Below, in pieces: positions 26,850-35,588 of a stretch of DNA of 64,000 nucleotides. The translations under genes were made by a program, and so were the position numbers. Positions within the stretch are counted from its first letter, which is position 1. Every line of letters begins with the position of its first letter. The DNA lies in contig NZ_JH719942.1 of NCBI RefSeq assembly GCF_000275825.1, positions 143,126 through 207,125 on the forward strand. The letters are read 5' to 3'. The notes below the pieces were generated by a model that was given only the letters and a program-made list of their open reading frames with translations, did no database searches and was not told where the DNA came from. The DNA is from Saprospira grandis DSM 2844. Its GTDB lineage: Bacteria; Bacteroidota; Bacteroidia; Chitinophagales; Saprospiraceae.

Positions 26850-27213
26850 AAAAAATCGCTCTACTACCTTAGAGAGGAAGAACTCCAATGGCCATATTTA
26901 AGGAGTCTGTTCTTCGGGAACGATCAGACGTTGCTGACCTAAAGGAGGTAAATCTTTTGTTTGGGTGGGGCGGTCCATTTTATGGGCCAAAGTATAGTTT
27001 TTAGTCTATTGTTTCTTGGCTATATGGATTGTAGAGTGGTTCTGCGGCTAAAAAAATGGCCTAAGCGGTATGCTTAGGCCGTTTTGGGGGATGTATTCCG
27101 AATCAGTTCTAAGCGTACTTACCACAAAAAACGTTCTTATTTGGAGACAGTTGAAGAAAACACTATATTACATGGCGTAAGATCATTAGTTAGTTATTTT
27201 CACTAAACAAATC
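26850..27213. other. intergenic region before the defence-like operon
   Basis: Holds a 38-codon frame (26888-27004, MAIFKESVLRERSDV...), probably fortuitous, and the hairpin at 27058. From about 27085 the sequence becomes AT-rich like the operon that follows. No exact TAnnTTTG box precedes the ATG at 27214; TATTTTCA at about 27196 is a partial match. Confidence 0.45.
27058..27086 (+). terminator. terminator-like hairpin
   Basis: GGCCTAAGC, loop GGTAT, GCTTAGGCC then GTTTTG. No obvious gene ends just before it, so it may mark the left boundary of the acquired segment. Confidence 0.55.
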
Positions 27214-28506
27214 ATGAACATAAAACACTTTTCAGTCCATTTTAAAGATGGACCTAGTTTCGTCAACCTCCCCTTTATTAAAAACACTTTAATGCTGGTT
27301 GGGAGTAATGGAGAAGGTAAAAGTCGTGTATTAAAAAGCTTTTACTTATTTCTTACTGGACAATGGGAAGTACTTCAAACTTTATCTGTAGAGTCAGCAG
27401 AAATGCAGTTCGAAGATGACTCTACATTACAGTTTAACAGTAATCATCTTAATGTAAATCAGGATGCTTTACAAAGTGCTTTCTTAAAAGAACAACCTAG
27501 ATCAAATGATAGCTGGCAAGAAATAGTACACAACTACGAGAAGCAAAAAGCAGGGAGTCCACTTACACTCAAACAATACCTTGTAAAATATGAAGCCATT
27601 CTTACAGAAAGCTATGACTTTCCCCCAAACCTTATAAACAAGATCCTTACTCATGCAGAAGGAACACAACGTCTCGAACTAGATAAACAATTAACTCAAA
27701 AACTATCCTTGTCAAAGGAAAACAGTTTACTGATCTTATACTATCCTACATACAGACAGAGTGAACGTTCCTTTTCTGAAGTATTTCCAAGTCTAAAAGG
27801 CAGTCTAGCTACAGCTATCTTTAACAAGTACTCTAAATTCATATCTCCAGAAGAAAATCTAAGTAAAGACTTTGAAGATACAGAAGGTACAAATGAAGAC
27901 TTTAAAGAGAATAGTATCCAATCTTTTATAGGTGATGAGCTAGAAGAGTATTACAGTAAAAATCAGAATAGACAAACCTCTGATAATATTGATCATCTAA
28001 GCTATGAGGAGGTAATTAACTTTGGAGGAGAGCCACTTTATCAGCAAATTATCCTAAGTGACGAACAAGCTGAAGAAAGAAGTGCCTTACTTAAGCAACT
28101 TTTAGGCACTTACTTCCCTAGTCTTTTATCAAAAATAAGCTTAGACACTACTGAGCGTCACGAAGATGTGCTCCAGCAATTTAACCAGCTTTCTTCAGGA
28201 GAAAAACAGCTGCTTGCCTTCTTAATTCCGTTAATCTACACCAAAGAAAAGCGTATCTATATGGTCATTGATGAGCCGGAGATTTCGTTTGACACAAACT
28301 GGCAACGTCAATTTTTAACCGTTCTAAATACCTTTTTCAAAAAAAATCTTCTAGAAAGTGACGATGATAGTATGGCTAACACTCAGAAATTAGTAGGTAT
28401 TTGTATAGCGAGTCACTCCCCCTTTTTAATCAAAAAAGATTTTAATAATTACCTATGGGGATTATCTAGATTTTTAACTAAACCCAATTCAAATAATAAT
28501 GGCTGA
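27214..28506 (+). CDS. ABC/OLD-type AAA ATPase, PARIS AriA-like
   Basis: This 430-residue P-loop ATPase has Walker A GSNGEGKSR (Gly30-Ser37). The ABC signature-like LSSGEKQ is at about residues 326-332 and Walker B MVIDEPE at 350-356 (Asp353, Glu354). The switch histidine is in ASHSPF (His401). The arrangement matches SMC/OLD/AAA_15-type ATPases in defence systems. Its stop overlaps the next start by 8 bp (ATGGCTGA), so the two are translationally coupled. The partner is a DUF4435 protein, the pairing that defines PARIS (AriA ATPase, AriB DUF4435), which makes AriA the nearest known relative by architecture. AT-rich, few GGCC words, unlike neighbouring genes, suggesting transfer. Confidence 0.82.
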   Translation: MNIKHFSVHFKDGPSFVNLPFIKNTLMLVGSNGEGKSRVLKSFYLFLTGQWEVLQTLSVESAEMQFEDDSTLQFNSNHLNVNQDALQSAFLKEQPRSNDSWQEIVHNYEKQKAGSPLTLKQYLVKYEAILTESYDFPPNLINKILTHAEGTQRLELDKQLTQKLSLSKENSLLILYYPTYRQSERSFSEVFPSLKGSLATAIFNKYSKFISPEENLSKDFEDTEGTNEDFKENSIQSFIGDELEEYYSKNQNRQTSDNIDHLSYEEVINFGGEPLYQQIILSDEQAEERSALLKQLLGTYFPSLLSKISLDTTERHEDVLQQFNQLSSGEKQLLAFLIPLIYTKEKRIYMVIDEPEISFDTNWQRQFLTVLNTFFKKNLLESDDDSMANTQKLVGICIASHSPFLIKKDFNNYLWGLSRFLTKPNSNNNG

Positions 28507-29677
28507 AGATAGTTTTTTCATACAAGAAGGTGCAGAACAAGAGGGAATTATAAACCTTCAAAAAGAGATAAGCAAATTATCTAAGATGTATAAAGTAATC
28601 TGTGTTGTAGAAGGTGGTGATGATGTCTTGTTTTACAGGCCTCTAGTAGCTGAAGTTTTTACTAAAATTGGAAATATTACCACTTTAGATATAGGTTTTT
28701 TAGTTACTTCAGGTAAGAGTGCAAACTTAGCACTTGCTGAAGAAATAAATAGTCGTCCAACACGATACAAAACCTTTCAAAATAATCAGCATCTATACTA
28801 CATGCATTTTGTAGATCGAGATCAAGATAGCTATTTACTGCATTTTGCAAAAGCAAAGCTTTCATGTGAAAATTTCATCCATGAATACCCTAAGATCTAT
28901 ACATATCCAAATGTTTTCATAACAAAGTACTACTCATATGAAAGTTACTTTTTAGAAGGAATTGACAGCTCCGTTCATCAAACAAATTTATATAGAATTA
29001 CTGAGCGAATTACTGAATACAATCAACTAGGTGGTGGTGGTGACAATACTCCATCTTCTTGGGTTGAGAAATGTGAAATAGGAGTTGCTTCTCTTTTTAC
29101 AAATGAAGCAACAACTGCATTTATAGAAAAAATCAGGTCTATCCGGCAACACATACTTTATCTTGGAGCACTAGATATTCTCCAACGCATAAAACATAAT
29201 ACAGAAGATAATGTCCCTGCTATAAATGATGCTCAGGGCATGATTATATCTCAAAGATTTAATACCAAGAATAATCTTCTTAAGAAGATCCGAACTACTT
29301 CTCAAGATTTAACTATGAAAGAAGTAGAATTTATTATATCGTCTTCTGAAGAAATAAAAAAAGAGCAGCTTCCTTCTGAACTCTTCAGCGAAGAAGATGT
29401 AAATAATATAATAAATGAAATAAAAAAACTTGAAGGAGATGAGGGCCAACTCTGGCTAAAAGTATTTAAGGGTAAAAATTTTTCTCCAGTTTTATCAGAA
29501 GGACTTAAGGGTATAAATCTTATATTTAAGGACGAAAAGCTCCCCTTTGTTCAAAACCTCAAAGGCATTTTCCCTGCTCTAACCTATTACTTCCACCAAG
29601 AAAGAATCTTTCCCCAAGACATCAAGGATTTCTTAGAAGAAAACTATAAACAATTTACAAACGAACAATCAGCATAA
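28499..29677 (+). CDS. DUF4435 (TOPRIM-like) protein, PARIS AriB-like
   Basis: This 392-residue protein has a TOPRIM-like signature near its N-terminus. The acidic strand CVVEGGDDVLFYRPL holds Glu38, Asp41 and Asp42. VTSGKSAN follows, then FVDRDQD with Asp106, Asp108 and Asp110, then YYSYESYFLEG. This order fits DUF4435, the nuclease-like domain of AriB in PARIS. The C-terminal half (about 200-392) is helical, with no domain I recognise. It overlaps the ATPase gene by 8 bp and is 3 bp from the DUF262 gene, so all three are one operon. If PARIS-like, the ATPase would restrain it until phage sensing; this is inference. Confidence 0.78.
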   Translation: MAEDSFFIQEGAEQEGIINLQKEISKLSKMYKVICVVEGGDDVLFYRPLVAEVFTKIGNITTLDIGFLVTSGKSANLALAEEINSRPTRYKTFQNNQHLYYMHFVDRDQDSYLLHFAKAKLSCENFIHEYPKIYTYPNVFITKYYSYESYFLEGIDSSVHQTNLYRITERITEYNQLGGGGDNTPSSWVEKCEIGVASLFTNEATTAFIEKIRSIRQHILYLGALDILQRIKHNTEDNVPAINDAQGMIISQRFNTKNNLLKKIRTTSQDLTMKEVEFIISSSEEIKKEQLPSELFSEEDVNNIINEIKKLEGDEGQLWLKVFKGKNFSPVLSEGLKGINLIFKDEKLPFVQNLKGIFPALTYYFHQERIFPQDIKDFLEENYKQFTNEQSA

Positions 29678-29680
29678 AAC

Positions 29681-31717
29681 ATGAGTGATATAAAGTACAA
29701 AACACTCCGGTCAGTACTAGATGAAGGACTTTTCACCATTCCAAACTATCAAAGAGGCTATAGCTGGAAAGAAAAACACTTAGAAGACCTATGGAAAGAT
29801 ATAAATAGACTATACAAAAGAATATACCATAAAGAAGGAGACAAAAAAAAGGAAAATTTTTACCACTATACAGGGTCTTTATTGGTCACTTGTGTTGATG
29901 AAAACAAATACCCACTCATATGGAAAGAAAAATGGTGGGGGGGGATGAGTAGCCTAAAAGTTTATGATATAGTAGATGGTCAGCAACGCCTAACAAGCAT
30001 TCTTATATTTTTATTAACCTTGTATGAGCGAGGTAATAAGTCTAAATATGTTCTAAAGAATCCAGCTAATGGACAACCACTTCAAGGAGAATACATTGGG
30101 TTTGGTCTTAATTTATTCATCATGAATGATGATGAAAAAAAATTTAAATTATCATACTACAGTGAAAACCCTTTAAATGAATATCTTACCAAAACTATAT
30201 TTCAAGATATACCCACTCCTGTTCAAGCTAGTGTATATGCAGAGAAATTAGACATGGCTAAAAAGTTTTGGCGAACCAAAGTTGATTCTCATATCGACAC
30301 TGAAGATAAATTCCAAGCCTACTGTCAGTTAATAATGAATCACCTCAAATTTGACTTTCGAGAAATTGATTCTGAGTTAAATACTCACATGATTTTTGAA
30401 ACAGTTAATAGTCGAGGAAAAGCTTTATCAAATTTAGAAAAACTCAAAAATAGATTACTCTATTTGTGCTCTCTTAAGACACAAGTAGCTGCTAGTGGTG
30501 ACGAAAAAGTCAACTCTACAATTAAAGTAGTCAATAGTAGTTGGACAAAAATTTATGAGCTACTGGGTAAACACCCTCGGTTATTTGAAACGGATGATGC
30601 CCTACTAAATAGCCATTGGATTGCAACAGATTCTTTTTCAAAAGAGAAAGAACCTTATAAAAAAGCACTCTTTGATATAATATTTGATGTCGATAAGAAT
30701 TTTCCTGCAGAGTTAGATTTCCCTACAGGTGGCAGCGAAATGATTGACAAGATCAGTCACTATGCACTTTCGCTAAAACGTGCAGCTAAATTTTGGTACT
30801 TAATCCGTCATCCTGAAGATGCTTGGAATGATAAAGATCGTGAGATTTTGTTTCCAAATTATAGTAAGGAAATTTTTGTTCGCTTAAAACGGATTATAGA
30901 TTTACAGAATAGCAATTTTACGCCTTTTTTCTTAGCTAACTTTATGGCAATTGAAGAAAAACGGGACTTAAATGGTTTAGATGGAGCTCTAAAGTATTTA
31001 AAAATACTAGAAGCATTTACGCTACTAATCTACAAAGTATCGGGACGCCGTTCTTTTACTGGACGCAGCCACTTTAGAAACCTAGCATCTCATTACTATA
31101 ATTGTAGAATCTCGATGGACAATCTCAATTCCAAATCTTTCAGGGAGAGAAGAGTTAATGATATTGACCAGCATATGACAAAAGTAATCTCTGATTGGGT
31201 GATTCCACCTGATGGATATCTAAGATATGACCAACTTAAGTTAAGTCTAGAAGAGCATTTTCGCAATGAGTTTGGATATGAAAGTTACAACAAACTGTCC
31301 TATATTCTTAGTCGCTTTTATTATGAAGAAAAAGTTTCAGGTTTGGAAAAACTAAACTTAGCTGAAAATGGCGAAGCCGTACAGCTTTATAATGAACAAG
31401 ACTTACATGATGCAAACTGGAAGACCGCTAACAAAAGTATTAAAGCTCATTACAGCCTAGGCAACTACTATTACCTCACTGGTGATAAATTGAAAGAATT
31501 TAGATCGGCTCTATCGATAGAAGAAAAAAAGGAAATTTTAGCTAAAGTTGGTTATGAAGACATTATTGACTGCACTAAAGAAGATTTTGCCAAACGAGGA
31601 ATCAAAATCTGGAAATACATTTTACTTAATGCATATGCCGATGAAGGTCAAGAATTAGATATTGACTTCGCAAAAGATGACGAAAAACTTCGAGGTCTTT
31701 TATTCCTAGATCGATAA
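29681..31717 (+). CDS. DUF262 protein, GmrSD/SspE-like, third gene of defence-like operon
   Basis: This 678-residue protein has the DUF262 (ParB-like NTPase/nuclease) motifs. IPNYQRGYSW is at residues 20-29, VDGQQRLTS at about 98-106 and FETVNSRGKALSNLEKLKN from residue 239. These occur in GmrS of GmrSD and in SspE, anti-phage restriction factors. GmrSD and SspE normally carry a C-terminal DUF1524 HNH nuclease. Here SLGNYYYLTGDKLKEF (from residue 592) and a following IKIWKYI recall DUF1524, but no HxxP-type catalytic histidine motif is visible, so the nuclease half looks degenerate. It is 3 bp after the DUF4435 gene and ends at a terminator. Confidence 0.78.
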   Translation: MSDIKYKTLRSVLDEGLFTIPNYQRGYSWKEKHLEDLWKDINRLYKRIYHKEGDKKKENFYHYTGSLLVTCVDENKYPLIWKEKWWGGMSSLKVYDIVDGQQRLTSILIFLLTLYERGNKSKYVLKNPANGQPLQGEYIGFGLNLFIMNDDEKKFKLSYYSENPLNEYLTKTIFQDIPTPVQASVYAEKLDMAKKFWRTKVDSHIDTEDKFQAYCQLIMNHLKFDFREIDSELNTHMIFETVNSRGKALSNLEKLKNRLLYLCSLKTQVAASGDEKVNSTIKVVNSSWTKIYELLGKHPRLFETDDALLNSHWIATDSFSKEKEPYKKALFDIIFDVDKNFPAELDFPTGGSEMIDKISHYALSLKRAAKFWYLIRHPEDAWNDKDREILFPNYSKEIFVRLKRIIDLQNSNFTPFFLANFMAIEEKRDLNGLDGALKYLKILEAFTLLIYKVSGRRSFTGRSHFRNLASHYYNCRISMDNLNSKSFRERRVNDIDQHMTKVISDWVIPPDGYLRYDQLKLSLEEHFRNEFGYESYNKLSYILSRFYYEEKVSGLEKLNLAENGEAVQLYNEQDLHDANWKTANKSIKAHYSLGNYYYLTGDKLKEFRSALSIEEKKEILAKVGYEDIIDCTKEDFAKRGIKIWKYILLNAYADEGQELDIDFAKDDEKLRGLLFLDR

Positions 31718-31727
31718 TGAATTGTAG

Positions 31728-31770
31728 AGAAAAGTCTATAAGCTTGTATTTGCTTATAGGCTTTTCTTTA
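31728..31770 (+). terminator. terminator of the defence-like operon
   Basis: GAAAAGTCTATAAGC, loop of eight, GCTTATAGGCTTTTC gives a long near-perfect stem starting 11 bp after the stop. Confidence 0.85.
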
Positions 31771-31823
31771 ATCGTCCAATTAGCAACAAACAAACAGCTT
31801 TACCGCCATGGCCGAAGGCCAAA

Positions 31824-31985
31824 CGGCAAAGGCCAAATGAAAGCTCTGCCACTTCTATCCTTTGCTTTAATTTCCTGCTATTCTGCGTTATTTTTCTCCC
31901 CCATAGCTAGGGCTATGCCTTTAAAAAATGCCTTGACTAGCCTGAAATTTTTATCAAAGGATGGCCAAAGCGCAGGACTTCCATT
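31824..31985 (+). repeat. 165-bp dispersed repeat, copy 1
   Basis: The text from CGGCAAAGGCCAAATGAAAG through TATCCTTTG, CATAGCTAGGGCTATGCC, CTTGACTAGC and TTTTTATCAAAGG is the reverse complement of 51418-51583 with scattered differences. Both copies run into a GC-rich element. Confidence 0.8.
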
Positions 31986-32148
31986 TGGCCTAGCGATGTG
32001 CAGGGGTGGCCGAAGGCCAGACCAAGCGGGCGCAGCCCGTGCAGGGCCGAGCGAGCAGCGAGCCCCGAAACGACAACAAGCCCTTTAGGGCGCAGTTCGA
32101 CGACCAACGGGAGTAACCGCCGCAAGGCAAAGCCGCAACGGAGGCCCC
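31986..32148 (-). repeat. GC-rich intergenic element, class B, reverse
   Basis: Arms in plus order are GGCCGAAGGCC, AGCGGGCGCAGCCCGTGC, then module ACGACAACAAG-CCCTTTAGGG-CGCAGTTCGACGACC, and a final CCGCAAGGCAAAGCCGCAACGG before AGGCCCC. Confidence 0.88.
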
Positions 32149-32238
32149 AAATCCCTCCCCCACAAAATATTTTAGGCATTTCTCCCCTACTTATGCTTAG
32201 GGCTTCTTACATTTGCGAGAATCTAATACAGCGAACAT

Positions 32239-32994
32239 TTGGAAAAGAAGGAACTACCCAAAATATCTATTGTTACCGTAGCTTATAATTGCGAAGCGGT
32301 TTTGGCCCAAACCATGGAATCGGTGGCGGCCCAGGATTATCCCAATATTGAATACCTCATTATTGATGGGGGCAGTAAGGATAATACGCTAAAGATTGTA
32401 GAGCAATATGGAGAGCAGGTGGATTTTTTGCTCTCGGAGCCAGACAAAAATAATTATGATGCCATGAATAAGGGCATGAAACACGCCACCGGCGATTATG
32501 TCTGGTTTTTGCATGCTGGCGATCTGGCCCTAGAACCCACTACCCTCAGCCAAGCTTTTGCAGCCGGACAAAATGATGATTTTGTCTATGGCCGAGTGAA
32601 AGTACTGGATGAAGCCGGAACCGAAATCCCTTGGCATAAACAGCATCCCTCGCCAGAGGAGTTGAGCTGGAAAAGCTTTCGGAATGGGATGGTGATTTGC
32701 CATCAGGCCATGTTTCCACATAAAGATATTTGGACCGATTACCGCTTTGAGGATTATGGCCTAGTGGCCGATCTCGATTGGTCGATCCGTACGCTCCAAC
32801 AAGCCAAAAGCTTTCGAGATACCGAAACGGTGCTTTGTTCCTTTCTCAAAGGAGGACTCTCGGCAAAAAACCGCAGAGCTTCTCTGATTGAGCGATTCCA
32901 TATTCTTCGCCAGCATTTTGGCCTCTTCCCCACCCTATGGGAGCATGTTCAGATCTTTGGGCAGGCCATCAAAAGAGGTAAAATTTCACACTAA
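32239..32994 (+). CDS. family 2 glycosyltransferase
   Basis: This 251-residue GT-A enzyme has ISIVTVAYNCEAVL at residues 9-22, LIIDGGSKDNT and the acceptor-side FLHAGD. These are standard for cytoplasmic GT2 enzymes that extend surface polysaccharides. The start must be TTG 32239: an in-frame stop lies five codons upstream and the next ATG would remove the first strand of the fold. It is followed 17 bp later by gmd and then fcl, so the product may use the GDP-fucose they make. Donor specificity is not readable. Confidence 0.82.
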   Translation: MEKKELPKISIVTVAYNCEAVLAQTMESVAAQDYPNIEYLIIDGGSKDNTLKIVEQYGEQVDFLLSEPDKNNYDAMNKGMKHATGDYVWFLHAGDLALEPTTLSQAFAAGQNDDFVYGRVKVLDEAGTEIPWHKQHPSPEELSWKSFRNGMVICHQAMFPHKDIWTDYRFEDYGLVADLDWSIRTLQQAKSFRDTETVLCSFLKGGLSAKNRRASLIERFHILRQHFGLFPTLWEHVQIFGQAIKRGKISH

Positions 32995-33011
32995 AGTTAA
33001 GTTAGCGTCTC

Positions 33012-34007
33012 ATGAAAAAAGCATTAATTACGGGTATTAACGGACAAGACGGCTCTTATTTGGCCGAGTTTCTTCTCGATAAAGGCTATGAAGTTTGGGG
33101 AATCCTCAAGCGAAATTCTGTAGCCGAAAACCAAACCTATCGCCTCAATGATATTTATGGGCACGAACGCCTCAAACTGGCTTATGCCGATATGCTCGAT
33201 ATGGCTTCGCTGATTCAGGTTTTGCAGAAGGCCCAACCCTCTGAAATCTATAATTTGGCCGCTCAATCTCATGTTCGCATTAGCTTTGACCAACCTATTT
33301 ATACCGCTCAGGTGACGGGGATGGGTACCCTGAATTTGCTGGAGGCCGTGCGCCTAACTTGTCCCAATGCCCGCATCTATCAAGCCAGCTCTTCAGAGAT
33401 GTTTGGCAATAATATCGATGCCGATGGCTACCAAAGAGAGACCACGCCCATGAATCCGGTTTCTCCTTATGGTTGCGCCAAGGTGTTCTCCTATAATATC
33501 TGCCGCAATTATCGCAACTCTTACAAAATGTATATCTCTAATGGCATTCTCTTTAACCATGAGTCGCCTAGACGAGGAGTGAATTTTGTAACGAATAAAG
33601 TAGCCAAAGAGGCGGTGCGCATCAAATTGGGCTATACGGATAAGCTGATTTTAGGAAATACTCAATCTACCCGAGATTGGGGACATGCCAAGGATTATGT
33701 GCGCGCTATGTGGATGATTTTGCAGCAAGAACAGGCCGATGATTTTGTTTGCGCTACGGGCATTTCACATTCGGTCCAATATCTAGTCGATTATGTTTTT
33801 GCTCGCTTAGGTTTGGATACCGAGACGCAGCTGACGACTTCTGAGCGCTATTTCCGCCCCGAAGAATTGCACGACCTAAAAGGTGATGCTAGCAAAGCTA
33901 AAGAACTGCTAGGCTGGATCCCCGAATATAGCTTCGAGCAGATGATGGACGAGATGGTCGATCACTGGTTTGATTTTTATGAGAAAAATCCTAATATCCG
34001 CAGTTAA
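33012..34007 (+). CDS. gmd: GDP-mannose 4,6-dehydratase
   Basis: Gmd converts GDP-mannose to GDP-4-keto-6-deoxymannose, the first committed step to GDP-L-fucose. The 331-residue SDR-type protein has the NAD(P) motif ITGINGQDGSYLAEFLL and the active-site region SSSEMFGN. The YxxxK pair is in SPYGCAKV, followed by NGILFNHESPRRGVNFVTNKV, diagnostic of Gmd. It is slightly short but complete. The fcl gene begins 3 bp downstream. Confidence 0.93.
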   Translation: MKKALITGINGQDGSYLAEFLLDKGYEVWGILKRNSVAENQTYRLNDIYGHERLKLAYADMLDMASLIQVLQKAQPSEIYNLAAQSHVRISFDQPIYTAQVTGMGTLNLLEAVRLTCPNARIYQASSSEMFGNNIDADGYQRETTPMNPVSPYGCAKVFSYNICRNYRNSYKMYISNGILFNHESPRRGVNFVTNKVAKEAVRIKLGYTDKLILGNTQSTRDWGHAKDYVRAMWMILQQEQADDFVCATGISHSVQYLVDYVFARLGLDTETQLTTSERYFRPEELHDLKGDASKAKELLGWIPEYSFEQMMDEMVDHWFDFYEKNPNIRS

Positions 34008-34010
34008 GTT

Positions 34011-34916
34011 ATGATAAAACGATTAGTGACTGGCGGCACGGGCATGGTGGGTTCTGCTATTCCAGCCGACCTGAAAATTGGCCGCAAAGATTGCAATTTG
34101 AGCGATTGGCAGGCCGTTAATGCCTTTTTTGAAAAAGAAAAGCCCGAGGAGGTCATTCATACCGCCGCTAAGGTGGGGGGCGTTTGGGCCAATATGCAGC
34201 AAAAAGGAGATTTCTTTCGAGAAAATGTCTTGATGAATACCCATGTTATTGAGGCCGCCCGCCTGCATGGAACCAAGCGCTTGCTGGCCTTTTTGTCCAC
34301 CTGTGTGTTTCCCGACCAAGTGAGCTACCCTCTCAATCCGCAAAAGATCCATTTGGGTCCCCCTCACCGCTCCAATGACGCCTATGCCTATGCCAAACGC
34401 ATGGTCGATGTGCAATTGCAGGCCTATCGAGAGCAGTATGGTTTGGAGTATGTTTCGGTCATTCCCACCAATATTTATGGACCCAACGACCTCTTTGATT
34501 TGGAAAATGGACATGTGGTGCCCGCCCTCATTCATCGCTGCTTTTTGGCTCGTGAAAAAGGCGAAGATTTATCGGTTTGGGGATCAGGCAAACCCCTCAG
34601 AGAGTTCATTTTTTCAGAAGATGTGGCGCAGCTGAGTGACTGGGCCGTCAGCAATTATACCGAGGCCGAACCTTTGATTTTCTCTACTTCCGAGGAGGTC
34701 TCTATCAAAGAAATGGTCGAGATGATTGTCGAGCTCTTAAACTTTAAGGGCAAGCTCATCTGGCAAAGCGATAAACCCGATGGGCAGTTTCGCAAACCCA
34801 GCGACAACAGTAAAATTCGTTCGCTGCTGCCCAACTTTCAATTTACGCCAGTTTATGAGGGCCTAAAGAAAACAATTAGCTGGTTTGAGGAGAATTATCC
34901 GCAGATCCGAAAGTAG
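34011..34916 (+). CDS. fcl: GDP-L-fucose synthase
   Basis: Fcl epimerises and reduces GDP-4-keto-6-deoxymannose to GDP-L-fucose. The 301-residue SDR enzyme has the motif VTGGTGMVGSAI, the strand VGGVWANM, LLAFLSTCVFPD and the catalytic YAYAKRM. The TNIYGPND context matches Fcl/WcaG. It is translationally adjacent to gmd, and the two with the GT2 form a small polysaccharide module. Confidence 0.93.
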   Translation: MIKRLVTGGTGMVGSAIPADLKIGRKDCNLSDWQAVNAFFEKEKPEEVIHTAAKVGGVWANMQQKGDFFRENVLMNTHVIEAARLHGTKRLLAFLSTCVFPDQVSYPLNPQKIHLGPPHRSNDAYAYAKRMVDVQLQAYREQYGLEYVSVIPTNIYGPNDLFDLENGHVVPALIHRCFLAREKGEDLSVWGSGKPLREFIFSEDVAQLSDWAVSNYTEAEPLIFSTSEEVSIKEMVEMIVELLNFKGKLIWQSDKPDGQFRKPSDNSKIRSLLPNFQFTPVYEGLKKTISWFEENYPQIRK

Positions 34917-34944
34917 TTGGTCCGCTGTTTATTCCTGTTTTTTT

Positions 34945-35230
34945 GGGGCGTTACTCCTTTCAGTCGTCGAACTGCGCCCTAAAGGGCTTGTTGTCGCTGC
35001 GGCTACGCCTTGCGGCGCTACGTTTACTCCCTTTGGTCGTCGAACTGGCGCCCCTATAGGGGCTGGTTGTCGGGGCTCGCAGATGTTTTGGGGCCTCCGC
35101 CTCCCTTCGGTCGTCGGCGCTACGCTTCAGGGCTCGCAGGTCTGCTCGGCCCTTCGTCGCTTCGCTCCTTGGTCTGCGGCTTCGCCGCCCCCTTTCGCAT
35201 CGCTAGGCCAGGCCTCCCTTCGGTCGGCCT
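34945..35230 (+). repeat. GC-rich intergenic element, composite class B, forward
   Basis: Two nested starts (GGGGCGTTACTCC at 34945, GGGGCCTCCGCC at about 35083) share one end. Modules include GTCGTCGAACTGCGCCC-TAAA-GGGC, repeated as GTCGTCGAACTGGCGCCCC with AGGGGC. Arm 2 is CGTCGCTTCGCTCC and arm 3 is GCGGCTTCGCCGC. Confidence 0.85.
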
Positions 35231-35268
35231 TCACAAAAGCTTAAGAAAATATTAAACCTTATAACCCA

Positions 35269-35303
35269 AAAAGGCTCAAAGCAATAGTTTTGAGCCTTTT
35301 TTT
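35269..35303 (+). terminator. terminator-like hairpin
   Basis: AAAAAGGCTCAAA, loop GCAATAG, TTTTGAGCCTTTTTTT. It may end the polysaccharide module across the repeat. Confidence 0.8.
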
Positions 35304-35381
35304 ATGCTTGGCAACAAATACTATTTTTTTTTTATTTAAAAAAATGTACATTAGCGCAAGAACACCAATCCTCAAATAATT

Positions 35382-35489
35382 ATGATGACTGAAGATTGGG
35401 TATATGTTTTACTTTCTGTAGTAAAGGGCTATAATCTTAAGCTTTTTACTAATGAAGAAAAAGCGATGGACTGGCTAAAACAACTCTAA
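35382..35489 (+). pseudogene. remnant STAS-like paralogue (35 codons)
   Basis: A 35-codon frame starting MMTEDWVYVLL ends in KLFTNEEKAMDWLKQL, which differs by only two residues from the end of the full 136-residue protein downstream (RLFTNEEKALDWLKQL); the DNA after the stop (TAAAGGA) also matches. The middle of the domain is absent. This looks like a tandem duplicate with a large internal deletion. It could still be translated as a small peptide. Confidence 0.7.
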
Positions 35490-35526
35490 AGGATTAGCGT
35501 AAAATTAACAGCTAGTTCATTCTTAC

Positions 35527-35554
35527 AATTAAATTATTTTAAAATAATTTAATT
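35527..35554. promoter_or_regulatory. 28-bp perfect A/T palindrome
   Basis: The sequence beginning AATTAAATTATTTT is followed by its exact reverse complement, centred 48 bp upstream of the STAS-like ATG at 35589. It contains only A and T, so a dimeric operator is more likely than a terminator. Confidence 0.6.
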
Positions 35555-35588
35555 AGCTTCGGCCCTCAAACAATACTTAAAAATTCTG

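Noticed and set aside
26888-27004. 38-codon frame MAIFKESVLRERSDV...
   Set aside because: Too short, no family match and no visible leader; may be chance.
31717-32088. 123-codon frame following the DUF262 gene
   Set aside because: It overlaps the operon terminator and runs into a repeat element; no protein-like pattern.
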